In this document: positions 1 through 8,636 of the stretch, in pieces
Position numbering within the stretch: position 1 is the first letter of the stretch
Layout: each line of letters begins with the position of its first letter
From: an uncultured Planctomycetota bacterium
GTDB taxonomy: Bacteria; Planctomycetota; Phycisphaerae; Sedimentisphaerales; UBA12454
DNA length: 34,839 nt
Assembly (NCBI GenBank): GCA_903847315.1
Contig: CAINDG010000004.1
Location: forward strand, 1 to 34,839
Reading direction: 5' to 3'
Notes under the pieces: model-generated
Databases searched by the model: none
Told to the model about the DNA's origin: nothing
Seen by the model: only the letters and a program-made list of their open reading frames with translations
Position numbers and translations under genes: made by a program

Positions 1-6
1 ATAAAT

Positions 7-756
7 CTATGGTATCTTAGCGATAATATCATCTGGGATATCGAAGTTGGCATAGACATTTTGTATATCATCGTGGTCTTCCAGTTCCTCCATAAGCCCG
101 AGAATCTTTCTGGCGGATTCCGAATTGGATATAGGAATGGAATTTTGCGGCACCATCGACAATTCGGATATCTGAAGGGGTATTTGTTTTGCCTCGAGGG
201 CTTTTTTCAAACCTTCATAAGCTGCTGGGTCGCAGGTTATCTCATACACCTCGCCGGTATTCAGCAGATCCTCGGCACCGGCCGAAAGGGCGATTTCCAT
301 CAGATTATTTTCGTCAACATCTTTGGTTGGAACGGTAATCAGGCCTTTTTTGTGGAACAGGTAATTTACGCAGCCGGTCGAGCCGAGTGAGCCGCCGTGT
401 TTTTCGAAAATTTTTCTTATCTCCGGCGCTGTTCTATTTCGATTATCGGTCAGGGCCTCAGCCATTATTGCTATGCCGCCGTGAGCGTAGCCTTCATAAA
501 GCACCGGAACAAACGCGATAGCATCGCCGCCGCCGGCTCCTTTTTTAACGGCTTTTTCTATGGTGTCTTTCGGCATATTGGCCTGTTTGCCCTTATCGAT
601 GGCGTATCTCAAAGCGAGATTTTGTGAAGGGTCGGGGCCGCCGTTTTTGGCTGCGACTATGATTATACGGGCGATTTTGCTCCAGACCTTGCCTCGCTTA
701 GCGTCGTTCGCCGCTTTTTTATGTTTTATTCCTGCCCAGTGTGAATGTCCTGACAT
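7..756 (-). CDS. yebC: YebC/PmpR family transcriptional regulator / TACO1-like factor
   Basis: A 249-residue protein with the family's characteristic N-terminus (MSGHSHWAGIKHKKAANDAK), which is close to the near-invariant YebC opening GHSKWANIKHKK. The acidic C-terminal part (residues about 200-249, LMEELEDHDDIQNVYANFDI) matches the family's closing motif, so the gene is full length. The family has been linked to DNA-binding regulation and, for YebC and mitochondrial TACO1, to translation of difficult stretches such as polyproline. It is the last gene of the nusA operon: its ATG is 7 nt after the hisG stop, and its GAGG Shine-Dalgarno overlaps the hisG TGA, which suggests translational coupling. 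Cytosolic. Placement beside translation genes fits a role in translation, but the precise target cannot be read from sequence. Confidence 0.96.
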   Translation of the reverse strand: MSGHSHWAGIKHKKAANDAKRGKVWSKIARIIIVAAKNGGPDPSQNLALRYAIDKGKQANMPKDTIEKAVKKGAGGGDAIAFVPVLYEGYAHGGIAIMAEALTDNRNRTAPEIRKIFEKHGGSLGSTGCVNYLFHKKGLITVPTKDVDENNLMEIALSAGAEDLLNTGEVYEITCDPAAYEGLKKALEAKQIPLQISELSMVPQNSIPISNSESARKILGLMEELEDHDDIQNVYANFDIPDDIIAKIP

Positions 757-763
757 AATATCC

Positions 764-1639
764 TCAGTGAATAACTTTATTAAGCGGATAAGTAATAATT
801 CCGGAAGCGCCTGCGCGTTTCAATTTCGGCACAATGGCTCTTTCCACAGTCGTATCGACGACGACTTCAACCGCGACAAAATCGCTGTCGGCAAGCGATG
901 AAATAGTGGGGCTTTTTTCGGCCGGCAGAATCTTCAATACTTTAGCAATGCTGTCTTTTCTCACATTCATTTTAAGACCGACGGTTGTTTTGGCGTCGAT
1001 TGCCGCGTTTAACAGAATAGATATATTTTCAATCTTTTCACGCTTGAATTTGTCTGTCCAGGCTTTCTTGTTGGCGATGAATCTTGTTGTCGAGCTCATA
1101 ATGGTATCGATTATTCTCAGATTATTGGCTCTTATACTTGAGCCTGTTTCCGTAAGTTCAACGATAGCATCGACGAGCCGGGCTTTTACTTCAGTCGCTC
1201 CCCAGCTGAATTCGACTTTTACATTGATTTTTTTACTTTTGAAATATTTTTTTGTAACACTGACCAGCTCTGTTGAGACGATGCCGTTGCGGAGGTCCTG
1301 AGGCTTTTTAACCTTTGATTCGTTGGGAACCGCCAAAACCCATCTGGCGGGGTTGGAAGTTGCCTTGCTGTAAAGCAGCTGGCATACCTCGTGAACGGAC
1401 GATTTGTTTTCAAGTATCCAGTCGTGTCCTGTGAAACCCGCATCAATCGTGCCGTCTTCCACGTATTGGCTTATTTCCTGTGCCCGCAGCATTATAAGCT
1501 GAATTTCAGCGTCGTCTATTTGCGGAAAGTAGCTTCTTTCGTAACCTGTTATGTGGAAACCGGCCTTTTCAAAAAGCTCTAAAGTAGCCTTTTCAAGACT
1601 GCCCTTGGGGATACCGAGTTTTAAAATCTGTTTTGGCAT
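764..1639 (-). CDS. hisG: ATP phosphoribosyltransferase, long form
   Basis: First step of histidine biosynthesis: ATP + PRPP to phosphoribosyl-ATP. At 291 residues it is the long, HisZ-independent form. The catalytic bilobed domain covers roughly 1-215, with GHDWI at 71-75 and the phosphoribosyl-binding signature ELTETGSSIRAN at 161-172. A C-terminal ACT-like regulatory domain (about 218-291) in this class mediates feedback inhibition by histidine. The AAGGAG Shine-Dalgarno lies in the 9-nt spacer and reaches the TAA of the preceding HhH-GPD-like gene. No other his gene is present, so hisG is here an isolated passenger in the nusA-infB-rbfA operon. This is unusual but not suspicious, since the domain structure and catalytic motifs are intact. 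Confidence 0.96.
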   Translation of the reverse strand: MPKQILKLGIPKGSLEKATLELFEKAGFHITGYERSYFPQIDDAEIQLIMLRAQEISQYVEDGTIDAGFTGHDWILENKSSVHEVCQLLYSKATSNPARWVLAVPNESKVKKPQDLRNGIVSTELVSVTKKYFKSKKINVKVEFSWGATEVKARLVDAIVELTETGSSIRANNLRIIDTIMSSTTRFIANKKAWTDKFKREKIENISILLNAAIDAKTTVGLKMNVRKDSIAKVLKILPAEKSPTISSLADSDFVAVEVVVDTTVERAIVPKLKRAGASGIITYPLNKVIH

Positions 1640-1648
1640 AACGGCTCC

Positions 1649-2317
1649 TTATTTTCCGGGTTTTTGTTTCGCGGGTTTTTTGCCTTCAGAAAGTATCTGT
1701 GCGGCTTTGGGATTAGCCATTTCGCTGTCGTGCCGGATAATTTCATAACAGCCGTAAGCTTCAGAGGCTGAAACCTGTTTTTCGATAAATGCGATTATCT
1801 GTGTATTGTCCCACTCACGGTCGACGAGATTGTATGTTTTGAAATATTCAATCATCTTATCGGTAAGCGGTACGGTATGTGCGTTCAATACTGTAAGGGT
1901 TACGAAATTACGTATGAAATCCGTCATTCCGTTGAATTTTTCGAGAATTTCCCGTGCGTTCTTTTTGCCTGTTTCGGAGAAATCTTCAGGAGCCAGGCTG
2001 TCGTATTTCTGGAATATGGAATTAAGCAGAGAAATAATCGTCCCGGCAGCTTTCGGAGCGTCTGTTATATCGGAACCTGTGACCTCTACTATTTCTTCCA
2101 CACGGGCGACTCGCAAATCGTTGTTGTCCACAAAGTGAGACTGAATTTTTTTCAATGCCGCTTTTGCCGCCGACTCGGGAGAATCCTGGCACAGCGCAGC
2201 GAAAATAATCGCCTCGACAAGGTCCTGATAAACCGGCTTTTTGGGTTTTTCTGCGCCTTTTTTAAGGGCGTTGAGTAATTTCTTTATCTTCTGAGAATAT
2301 TGGTTTGTATTTTTCAT
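1649..2317 (-). CDS. Endonuclease III (HhH-GPD)-like protein, catalytically degenerate
   Basis: A 222-residue protein whose core (about 25-165) follows the endonuclease III fold: an opening like Nth's 'ELLIAVLLSAQ' (QDLVEAIIFAALCQDSPESA), then the helices before the helix-hairpin-helix, and a counterpart of Nth's VDTH helix. The defining residues are not kept. The LPGVGRKTA hairpin with the catalytic lysine is replaced by FNGMTDFIRNFV. In the VDTHIFR segment the aspartate position reads LTDKMIEY, one residue out of register. The C-terminal Cys4 iron-sulphur loop is absent, and the tail is Lys/Pro-rich (KKPAKQKPGK). Its start overlaps the rbfA stop (ATGA) and hisG follows 9 nt later, so it is cotranscribed with translation genes. 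It may bind DNA or RNA without glycosylase activity. The fold assignment is fair; the function is unknown. Confidence 0.7.
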   Translation of the reverse strand: MKNTNQYSQKIKKLLNALKKGAEKPKKPVYQDLVEAIIFAALCQDSPESAAKAALKKIQSHFVDNNDLRVARVEEIVEVTGSDITDAPKAAGTIISLLNSIFQKYDSLAPEDFSETGKKNAREILEKFNGMTDFIRNFVTLTVLNAHTVPLTDKMIEYFKTYNLVDREWDNTQIIAFIEKQVSASEAYGCYEIIRHDSEMANPKAAQILSEGKKPAKQKPGK

Positions 2318-2688
2318 TTTTGTTCGCTATCAGTTTTGAATTCCTTTGAGACTTCGTCTATAAGTTTCAAGGTCTCCATCGTTTTTTTAAGCCGCTCGTC
2401 CCAGTGGAAGTAAAGATGAGGACAGAACCTTGCTTTTACATAATCACCTAAAAGAGCCTGAATATGACCCGCTGCGTGCTGAATGGCTTTAAAAGTCAAT
2501 TGCTGCTTGGCCTCGTTTCCCGCCATAATGCTCAAAAAAACCTCAGCGCTTTTAAGGTCAGGCTCCATCCTTACCTCGGTTATACTGATAAAACCTTCTA
2601 TTCTCGGGTCCTGCATATGGTTGTTAATTATATCGCTGACCGCTTCTTTTATGACACGCGACATTCTTTCCTGTCTTCGGCTTGGCAT
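2314..2688 (-). CDS. rbfA: Ribosome-binding factor A
   Basis: A 124-residue KH-like protein that acts in maturation of the 30S subunit, around the 5' end of 16S rRNA. The N-terminal helix RQERMSRVIKEAVSDII, the strand DPRIEGFISITEVRMEPDL and the segment 'VKARFCPHLYFHWDERLKK' near 85-103 match the RbfA pattern, whose family consensus is R..PeL.F..D. Length is typical. It lies 12 nt downstream of infB, the classic infB-rbfA order, and shares an ATGA overlap with the next gene. GGAA lies about 6 nt before its ATG. Cytosolic and ribosome-associated. Confidence 0.95.
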   Translation of the reverse strand: MPSRRQERMSRVIKEAVSDIINNHMQDPRIEGFISITEVRMEPDLKSAEVFLSIMAGNEAKQQLTFKAIQHAAGHIQALLGDYVKARFCPHLYFHWDERLKKTMETLKLIDEVSKEFKTDSEQK

Positions 2689-2700
2689 AGCTATTCCGGT

Positions 2701-5343
2701 TTAAATCGTTCTCTGAACCTTAACTATTTCATAAACCTCGAAGATATCGCCTGTTTTTATATCGTCAAAGCCGGCAATTTTTATGCCGCATTCAAGTCCG
2801 GCGCGAACCTGCCTGGCGTCGTCCTTGAAATGTTTCAGCGATTCTATCTGGCAGGTGTCCCTAAGGATAATATTGTCGCGGATGAGCCTGATTTTGGCGC
2901 TCCGGGTGACTTCACCCTGTTCGACATAACAGCCCGCGATAGTGCCTACTCCGGTAATCTTGAATGTGTCGCGGACGGCGACTCTGCCCAGACTTCTGAA
3001 CTGTTCTTCAGGTTCGAGCATTCCGGACATAGCTTTCTTGAGGTCGTCGGTTATTTTGTAAATGATATTATACAGTCTGATATCGATGCCTTTTGATTCG
3101 GCAATTTTCGCAGCCTTGTCTTCCGGCACAACATTAAATCCTATAATCAGTGCGCCTGACGCCTCGGCCAGTACGACATCGCCTTCCGTAATCCCGCCGA
3201 CCGCGGCGTGTAAAACCTTAACCTGTACTTCGCCCGTGCTGAGTTCCGAAAGATATTTTGTCAAAACATCGACAGAACCCTGAACGTCGGCCCGTATGAT
3301 AATATTAACTTCTTTTGTCTTGCCCGCCTCAATCTGGCTGAACAGATTTTCCATCGTTACAAGCGAACGAGATGTAAGTGCCGCCTTGCGGGCAATGAAC
3401 TTTTTATCTTCCGCTGCCGCCTTGGCGCGGTTTATGTCGCTCAGACAGTAAAACCGGTCGCCTGCCTGCGGCACATTATTAAGGCCGGATACTTCTACCG
3501 GCATTGCGCTTATAGCCGAACTAATTGACCGGCCGGTGCTGTCTTTTAATGTCCTGATTCTGCCGTAGCCTGCGCCGGCAAGAATAATATCGCCTTTTTT
3601 AAGTTTTCCTTCCTGTATGAGCAGGGTGGCCATAGGGCCTTTGCTCGGATTTAGTTTTGCCTCAACTACCCAGCCGACTGCCGGTATTGTCGGATCGGCT
3701 TTCAGTTCGAGAATCTCGGTCGCAAAATCCAGATGCTCCAGAAGCTCTTCAATTCCTATGTTTTTGGTGGCGCTTGTTTTGACGACGTCTGTTTTGCCGC
3801 CCCATTCAGATGGAGCAAGGTCGTGTTCGGCAAGCTGGCCGTAAATCCTGTTTATATCCACGCTGGGCAGGTCAATTTTGTTCAAAGCGACAATTATATG
3901 AACGCCTGCTGCCTTGGCGTGATGAATCGCCTCGATTGTCTGCGGCATTACACCGTCGTCGGCGGCGACAACAAGCACGACAATATCCGTCATATTCGCT
4001 CCGCGGGCACGCATCGCCGTGAAGGCTTCGTGGCCGGGTGTATCGAGGAAAGTAACTTTCTTGGGATTAGTCTTATCGCCCCATGTTACCTGATAAGCGC
4101 CGATATGCTGGGTTATGCCGCCTGCTTCGCCCGCCGCCACTTGTGCCGAGCGGATTCTGTCCAGCAGACTGGTCTTGCCGTGGTCAACGTGTCCCAGCAT
4201 CGTAACAACCGCTGAACGTTTCTGAAGATTATTTTTCGGTCTGTTTGCGAATTCTTCCGCTATCTGCTGCTCGATGGACAATCTTTGCTGTACGATGAGT
4301 TCTGTGCCGAAGTCGATAGCAATAAGTTGAGCCGTCTCAGCAGGAATAATCTGGTTGGCTACCGCCATAATGCCGTGGGCGATAAGTTGTTCCACGATTT
4401 CAGCCGTTTTTACTAACAGCGCCGCGGCCAGATCTTTTACGGTTATAGGCTCAAACACAACAGCCTTTTCCGGTTTTATTTTCGGTGCTTCTTCAGCAGT
4501 TTTTTTCGTCTCGATTTTTCGTATCGGCCTTAGCCGCATACCTTCGCCGCCGGCCGCTTCCAGCCTCGCGCGTCTTTCCTCAATGTCTCGTGTCAGAAGT
4601 TTGCGGGCAGTTTTCTGCAGCCGCAGCGGCTCTTCGCCAACTATTGTGTCATCGTGTCTTCGGCCGTGCGTTTTTTTCTTGCCTTTGCCAGCTTTGCCCG
4701 GTGTTTCAGCGATTTGTGGTGCGCTTGCCAGCAGCGGTTCGGTGGCCTGCTGTTTATAAGCCGGTTTTGAAAACCTCGGTTTTGGTCTGTGACGATCCAT
4801 CTCTTCCGGTTTTTCGACCCGTATAACTCTTGGGCCGGAAAGCTTGGCTGGTCTTGGTTTACCGAGTTTCGGACCTGCCGGAATTACCGGTGCTGTCGGT
4901 CTCGGCGGTTCTTTTTGTATTTCCGGTGCTGCAACCGGCGGATGTTTTGGCACCGCTCGGCCGACTTGAGGCTCTGCGATTTTTTTGGGTGGTGCGGCTT
5001 CCGCGACAACAGCAGCCTGTGGAGCCGCGGGTTCCTGTATTGCGGTTTGGGGCTCTGCCGTCTGCTCGACGGGCACAGGAACAATTTCTTCTTCCTGTGG
5101 TTTCGGCTCGATTTTTTTCTTTTTCCTGACGCGGGCTTTGACAAGGTCAACAGGGGCGGCTGTCTCTACGGCAGTAGTGTGTGAGCCTTCGCTGAACCAT
5201 TCCCGAATCGTTGCCGCAAGGCCTGCGGAAATTGTGGACATATGATTTTTTACGTCGAGGCCCTCGGCCTGGCATTTGTCTATAATAGCCTTGCTGCCGA
5301 CGCCCAGCTCTTTAGCTAAAAGATGAACTCTTGTGATTGCCAA
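2701..5343 (-). CDS. infB: Translation initiation factor IF-2
   Basis: GTPase that brings fMet-tRNA to the 30S subunit and promotes subunit joining. The 880 residues comprise an IF2_N domain at 1-52, a long low-complexity Pro/Ala/Lys linker (about 55-295), a second IF2_N-like domain (about 298-350), and the G domain with GHVDHGKT (384-391), DTPGH (434-438) and NKID (488-491). The C-terminal beta-barrel and fMet-tRNA-binding domains follow. The start is TTG at 5341-5343, because no ATG or GTG lies in frame between the preceding stop region and the conserved [14 protein letters not shown] opening. A GGAG stands about 10 nt upstream. It sits between nusA and rbfA. A TTG start on an initiation factor gene is worth noting as a possible translational control point. 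Confidence 0.97.
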   Translation of the reverse strand: MAITRVHLLAKELGVGSKAIIDKCQAEGLDVKNHMSTISAGLAATIREWFSEGSHTTAVETAAPVDLVKARVRKKKKIEPKPQEEEIVPVPVEQTAEPQTAIQEPAAPQAAVVAEAAPPKKIAEPQVGRAVPKHPPVAAPEIQKEPPRPTAPVIPAGPKLGKPRPAKLSGPRVIRVEKPEEMDRHRPKPRFSKPAYKQQATEPLLASAPQIAETPGKAGKGKKKTHGRRHDDTIVGEEPLRLQKTARKLLTRDIEERRARLEAAGGEGMRLRPIRKIETKKTAEEAPKIKPEKAVVFEPITVKDLAAALLVKTAEIVEQLIAHGIMAVANQIIPAETAQLIAIDFGTELIVQQRLSIEQQIAEEFANRPKNNLQKRSAVVTMLGHVDHGKTSLLDRIRSAQVAAGEAGGITQHIGAYQVTWGDKTNPKKVTFLDTPGHEAFTAMRARGANMTDIVVLVVAADDGVMPQTIEAIHHAKAAGVHIIVALNKIDLPSVDINRIYGQLAEHDLAPSEWGGKTDVVKTSATKNIGIEELLEHLDFATEILELKADPTIPAVGWVVEAKLNPSKGPMATLLIQEGKLKKGDIILAGAGYGRIRTLKDSTGRSISSAISAMPVEVSGLNNVPQAGDRFYCLSDINRAKAAAEDKKFIARKAALTSRSLVTMENLFSQIEAGKTKEVNIIIRADVQGSVDVLTKYLSELSTGEVQVKVLHAAVGGITEGDVVLAEASGALIIGFNVVPEDKAAKIAESKGIDIRLYNIIYKITDDLKKAMSGMLEPEEQFRSLGRVAVRDTFKITGVGTIAGCYVEQGEVTRSAKIRLIRDNIILRDTCQIESLKHFKDDARQVRAGLECGIKIAGFDDIKTGDIFEVYEIVKVQRTI

Positions 5344-5383
5344 TCTAAGCGAACTCCAAAAATATTATAAAACGCGTTTCGAA

Positions 5384-6622
5384 CTACTGGATGATTTCCT
5401 GTTCAGGCTCTACTTTCTTTATTTGTTCGACCAGCAGGCTTTCTGCGATAGTCGGTGCGGATTCCGCAGTTTGTTTTTTAGCAAGGTCTTCCGCCAGGTG
5501 TATTACTTTCTCCGCCATTTCAGGCGACAGACCGATTTCTTTAACCAGAGGATCTTTGCCGATTTCTGCAAGGTCAAGTACGGAAATAATCCCCAAGGCG
5601 ATAAGCTTATCGATGAAAGTATCATCAAGACCCTCGATGTCCTTAAGACCGGCGGTGAGTCTTTCAACTTCCTGATTATATTCCTCCGGCGTTAATATAT
5701 CGATGTCCCAGTCGGTAAGTCTGGCGGCAAGTCTGACGTTCTGTCCGTGTTTGCCGATAGCCAGGCTTAACTGGTCTTCCGGAACAACAACCGTTGCGCC
5801 GCCGAGCTCGAAACACAGCGCCACCTGACTGCATTTTGCAGGCATAAGGGCGTTGGCAATTAATTCGTGCGATGATTCGTTCCATCGTACGATGTCTATT
5901 TTTTCGCCGCCGAGCTCATCAACGATATTTTTTATCCTGCTTCCGCGAACGCCGACGCACGCGCCGACCGCGTCAACTTTCGAATCATTCGATAATACCG
6001 CTATCTTGGTTCTATATCCCGCCTCGCGGGCAAGAGCCTTGATTTCTATTATTCCTTCAGCCACCTCAGGCACTTCAAGCTCGAAAAGCCGGCGTATAAA
6101 ATCTGGGTGAGTGCGGGAAAGAATAATTTTTATCTGGCTGGAGCTTTCACGTACATCGAGAATCAGGCAGCGGATTCTTTCGCCGACATGATGACTTTGG
6201 CCGCTAATCTGCTCGCTTTTCGGCAAAATAGCTTCGGTTCTGTTATTAAGATTTATAATTAACGAACCGCCTTCATAACGAATAACCGCGCCGCTGACGA
6301 TGTCGCCTTTTCGTTCCACAAACTCTTCATATACGCTCTGCCGTTCGTCGGCCTTGATTTTTTGTATCATAACCTGCTTGGCGGTTTGGGCGGGTATCCT
6401 GCCCAAACGCTTAATGTCTATTTGCTGGCCGTCCTTGAATGCTACCATATCGCCGGTCTGGCGGTCGATGCTGACCTGAATATCGGCTTCAACATCGGTT
6501 TTCCCGAAGTATTTTTTTGCTGCAGATACCATAGCTGATTCGAGGTCCAAAAATATAGACTCCCGGTCGATATTCTTATCGCGGGCAATGTTGTCTACTA
6601 TCCTTATTAACTCCTGATTCAT
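5384..6622 (-). CDS. nusA: Transcription termination/antitermination factor NusA
   Basis: RNA-polymerase-binding factor for pausing, termination and antitermination. Taken from the ATG at 6620-6622, the protein has 412 residues beginning [20 protein letters not shown], which is the family's usual opening. An upstream extension in the same frame would run through a terminator hairpin and is Arg/Cys-rich, so it was rejected. Domains in order: N-terminal RNAP-binding domain (1 to about 90), S1 domain (about 90-160), KH1 ([20 protein letters not shown]) and KH2 ([19 protein letters not shown]) to about 320, then one HhH-like C-terminal repeat near 345-395. The Shine-Dalgarno is GGGAAAGG. It heads the operon with infB 40 nt downstream. 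rimP, which commonly precedes nusA, is not there. Confidence 0.96.
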   Translation of the reverse strand: MNQELIRIVDNIARDKNIDRESIFLDLESAMVSAAKKYFGKTDVEADIQVSIDRQTGDMVAFKDGQQIDIKRLGRIPAQTAKQVMIQKIKADERQSVYEEFVERKGDIVSGAVIRYEGGSLIINLNNRTEAILPKSEQISGQSHHVGERIRCLILDVRESSSQIKIILSRTHPDFIRRLFELEVPEVAEGIIEIKALAREAGYRTKIAVLSNDSKVDAVGACVGVRGSRIKNIVDELGGEKIDIVRWNESSHELIANALMPAKCSQVALCFELGGATVVVPEDQLSLAIGKHGQNVRLAARLTDWDIDILTPEEYNQEVERLTAGLKDIEGLDDTFIDKLIALGIISVLDLAEIGKDPLVKEIGLSPEMAEKVIHLAEDLAKKQTAESAPTIAESLLVEQIKKVEPEQEIIQ

Positions 6623-6652
6623 TCTGTACCTTTCCCTGCAACAATCCTGTAT

Positions 6653-6690
6653 AAAAAAAAGCGGAAACATCCACAAAAGAACGTTTCCAC
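6653..6690 (-). terminator. Intrinsic terminator / attenuator in the nusA leader
   Basis: The minus strand reads GTGGAAAC, a 14-nt loop, GTTTCCGC (8 bp with one G-T), then eight T residues. It ends about 30 nt before the nusA ATG and downstream of the promoter, so it would terminate the operon's own leader unless bypassed. A further AAAAAAGCGG upstream (around 6700-6709 on the plus strand) can also pair with the CCGCTTTTTT portion. Confidence 0.6.
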
Positions 6691-6902
6691 ATCTGAGCCG
6701 CTTTTTTCTGTTTTCTGCCGTTTTACATCTACACTTCCTCCGCGACAGATTCAAATAAAGTTGCTTTCCAAGCGAAAGCGTTCATCAGCCACGCGTAACC
6801 GCAATGCAGCAAACCAGATGTAGCCGCCCGGCTACGCACAGCTGTTAATTCTCATAACTATTATCATAATCTAACCTTATTTTAATAATAAGTTAAAACA
6901 CG

Positions 6903-6930
6903 ATTATACTTGAGCAAATAGGTTTGTCAA
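6903..6930 (-). promoter_or_regulatory. Sigma-70-type promoter of the nusA-infB-rbfA-hisG-yebC operon
   Basis: On the minus strand TTGACA (6930-6925), 16 nt, then TATAAT (6908-6903): both hexamers are exact consensus. The predicted start is near 6896, giving a leader of about 270 nt before nusA. No other good promoter is visible between here and yebC, and the spacers within the operon are short. Confidence 0.75.
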
Positions 6931-7040
6931 ATATTTAAAAAGGGGGAAATTAGTAAAAAATATCTATGTAGATTAAAAATATCCTGAAACTATCGGGCTT
7001 TTTACGGAAAACCAGCCTTATAGCGGGGGATTACACGGTT

Positions 7041-8021
7041 TTATTCTACAACACGAAGTTCGGAAAATCCTGCCTCGAACATATCGTAAAGTTCAGTCAG
7101 TTCGCCGTTGTAAAGGCGGATGCAGCCGCGTGAGCTTCTTGTACCGATTGTTGTCTCGTCGTTTGTGCCGTGGATTGCGATACCTTCTATGCCGCGGGTC
7201 CTGTTGTCTGTTCCTTCCAGCGATATCCAGCCTGAGCCGAGCGGATAATCCGGGTCTTCAGCGTGATATGTTTTTCCGGTATCCGGGTCAGTCCATGTTG
7301 GCTTGATCATCTTTCCACCGACTTTTGCCTTCCACAGGCCGATAGGAGTTTCGTGTCCTACTTTGCCAAGACCGATTTTATAAGTTTTCACATAGATGTT
7401 CTGAAGGTAGAGGTCCATCGTAAAAGATGAGCTGTACACTATCGCGTGGAAGGGACCCTGGACTACTTTTATCACTTGGTCTGAGCGGAGACTTTTCTCG
7501 CTGCCAATATTATTTATCTTCATCAGGAACTTATAAGGGACTTTACACTTGGCGGCAATCTGCGCAAACGAATCACCCGACTGAACTTTGTAATTCGAGC
7601 AAAGGTCGTCGCCCAACTGCACCGTTTTACTGAAGAGCCATTGCCCTGCGAGGTCTGTCATCTGTTTTTTAACCATTTCTCTGGTAGATTCAGTTGGAGA
7701 CATATTAAGAACATCATTGAGAGTATTTCTTGCGGCAACAATCTTTCCATCGGCGATGCAGGTTTGTGCGTCTTTAAGCAATGCCGCCACTCGCGGATTT
7801 TCGCCGCTATTGACATCGGCAAGAGTGGTTTTTCTGCCGCCGGATATTGTATTCTGGTCCTGCCGGCCTGTTGCGGCAGGGGACGCGGCGTTTTCATCGG
7901 TTTTTTTATTTTTGCCAAACGGATAGAGGAAAAACGCCGCCGCTGCAAGTATAATGATAGCGATTGCCGCATAATAAATTATTGCTCTTTTTTTGTTGGG
8001 GTTATAACCGGAAATAGCCAT
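7041..8021 (-). CDS. Membrane-anchored L,D-transpeptidase (YkuD) with LysM domain
   Basis: The protein has 326 residues. A short basic N-terminus precedes one transmembrane helix (about 16-36), then a Ser/Thr/Lys-rich linker and a helical segment with a tetratricopeptide-like look (about 72-130). A LysM peptidoglycan-binding repeat runs from about 142 to 188 (YKVQSGDSFAQIAAKCKVP). The C-terminal YkuD domain carries the catalytic signature HGTN at 274-277 and SRGCIRL with Cys290. Enzymes of this family form 3-3 cross-links in peptidoglycan or attach proteins to it, in the periplasm. It is 23 nt downstream of the folate gene and points toward the nusA promoter. Its presence, with mur genes elsewhere in the window, indicates a genuine peptidoglycan wall. 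Confidence 0.93.
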   Translation of the reverse strand: MAISGYNPNKKRAIIYYAAIAIIILAAAAFFLYPFGKNKKTDENAASPAATGRQDQNTISGGRKTTLADVNSGENPRVAALLKDAQTCIADGKIVAARNTLNDVLNMSPTESTREMVKKQMTDLAGQWLFSKTVQLGDDLCSNYKVQSGDSFAQIAAKCKVPYKFLMKINNIGSEKSLRSDQVIKVVQGPFHAIVYSSSFTMDLYLQNIYVKTYKIGLGKVGHETPIGLWKAKVGGKMIKPTWTDPDTGKTYHAEDPDYPLGSGWISLEGTDNRTRGIEGIAIHGTNDETTIGTRSSRGCIRLYNGELTELYDMFEAGFSELRVVE

Positions 8022-8044
8022 TTTATATTTTCCCTTAGTTTATA

Positions 8045-8617
8045 TTATTTTTTATTAAAATATGTTACGCCCATATCTGTAACCATCATATCTACCGGCC
8101 GGTCGTGTTCCATAATCGGCACGCTCTCCAAAAGCTGCTCGGAAAAACCGAAACCGCACTTTATGGCCTGAAGTTTTTCATTCTGGAAAAATCTGTCGTA
8201 GTAAGAGCCGCCGCGTCCCAGCCGATTGCCTTGGCCGTCAAAGCCCAGACCGGGCGCCACAACAAGGTCGATGTCCTCCAGCGGAACCGGCACACCCGTA
8301 ACCGGATTGCGAAGCCCTCCGACTTCGGTCGCGATTCCCGTTTCGAGCGAATTAATCACAACCGCTATCATATGTCTCTGCTGCCAGGAAACCTTCGGCA
8401 CCGCGATAGTCTTGGAATGCTGCCAGGCATAAAGGATAAATGACGCCGTATCCGCTTCGTGAGGCATCGAGAGATATGCCATTATCGTGTTGGCGTTGCG
8501 AAATTCTGGTGTATCGACCAGGTTTTTACATGCTTTTTGACTCTTGTCAATCCGTTGCTGACTCGTCATTATGCAAAGCTGCGTTCTTATCTGCTGGCGA
8601 AGCTGCTGTTTGTCCAT
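8045..8617 (-). CDS. 5-formyltetrahydrofolate cyclo-ligase (MTHFS)
   Basis: ATP-dependent conversion of 5-formyl-THF to 5,10-methenyl-THF, a folate salvage and housekeeping reaction. The length of 190 residues is standard. Family marks are the basic N-terminal helix (KQQLRQQIRTQL), the centre IMAYLSMPHEADT, the lysine in IAVPKV, and the signature LVVAPGLGFDGQGNRLGRGGSYYDR near 118-142, with the ATP-binding GRGGSYYDR. The SD GGAGG stands well placed before its ATG. It is separated by 19 nt from rarA upstream and 23 nt from the transpeptidase downstream, so the three are probably cotranscribed. Confidence 0.95.
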   Translation of the reverse strand: MDKQQLRQQIRTQLCIMTSQQRIDKSQKACKNLVDTPEFRNANTIMAYLSMPHEADTASFILYAWQHSKTIAVPKVSWQQRHMIAVVINSLETGIATEVGGLRNPVTGVPVPLEDIDLVVAPGLGFDGQGNRLGRGGSYYDRFFQNEKLQAIKCGFGFSEQLLESVPIMEHDRPVDMMVTDMGVTYFNKK

Positions 8618-8636
8618 TATACCTCCGTTGTATTTA

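Larger units (their letters stand above)
6623..7040 (-). other. Gene-free region: structured 5' leader and promoter of the nusA operon
   Basis: No protein gene of ordinary size is supported here. Reading the minus strand, a consensus promoter (6930-6903) is followed by an AT-rich start of the transcript. A GC-rich folded part comes next: GTAGCC/GGCTAC at 6820-6835, with GCGTAACC (6793-6800) as a competing partner of GGCTACGC (6830-6837), and a 6-bp hairpin GCTTTC/GAAAGC at 6763-6779. An 18-codon open frame lies at 6785-6729, an intrinsic terminator at 6690-6653, and finally the nusA SD. Positions 6931-7040, between the promoter and the end of the L,D-transpeptidase gene, are AT-rich; I see no terminator or other feature there. 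Confidence 0.6.

Noticed and set aside
6623-6754. A longer NusA with 44 extra N-terminal residues
   Set aside because: The extension would run from a TTG through the terminator hairpin, is Arg/Cys-rich, and is not conserved in NusA. The ATG at 6622 has a proper SD.
6729-6800. CTGATGA...GAAA in the nusA leader suggesting a hammerhead ribozyme
   Set aside because: The intervening bases do not form stem II, and no stem III or cleavage site follows. GCTTTC/GAAAGC is a simple hairpin instead.
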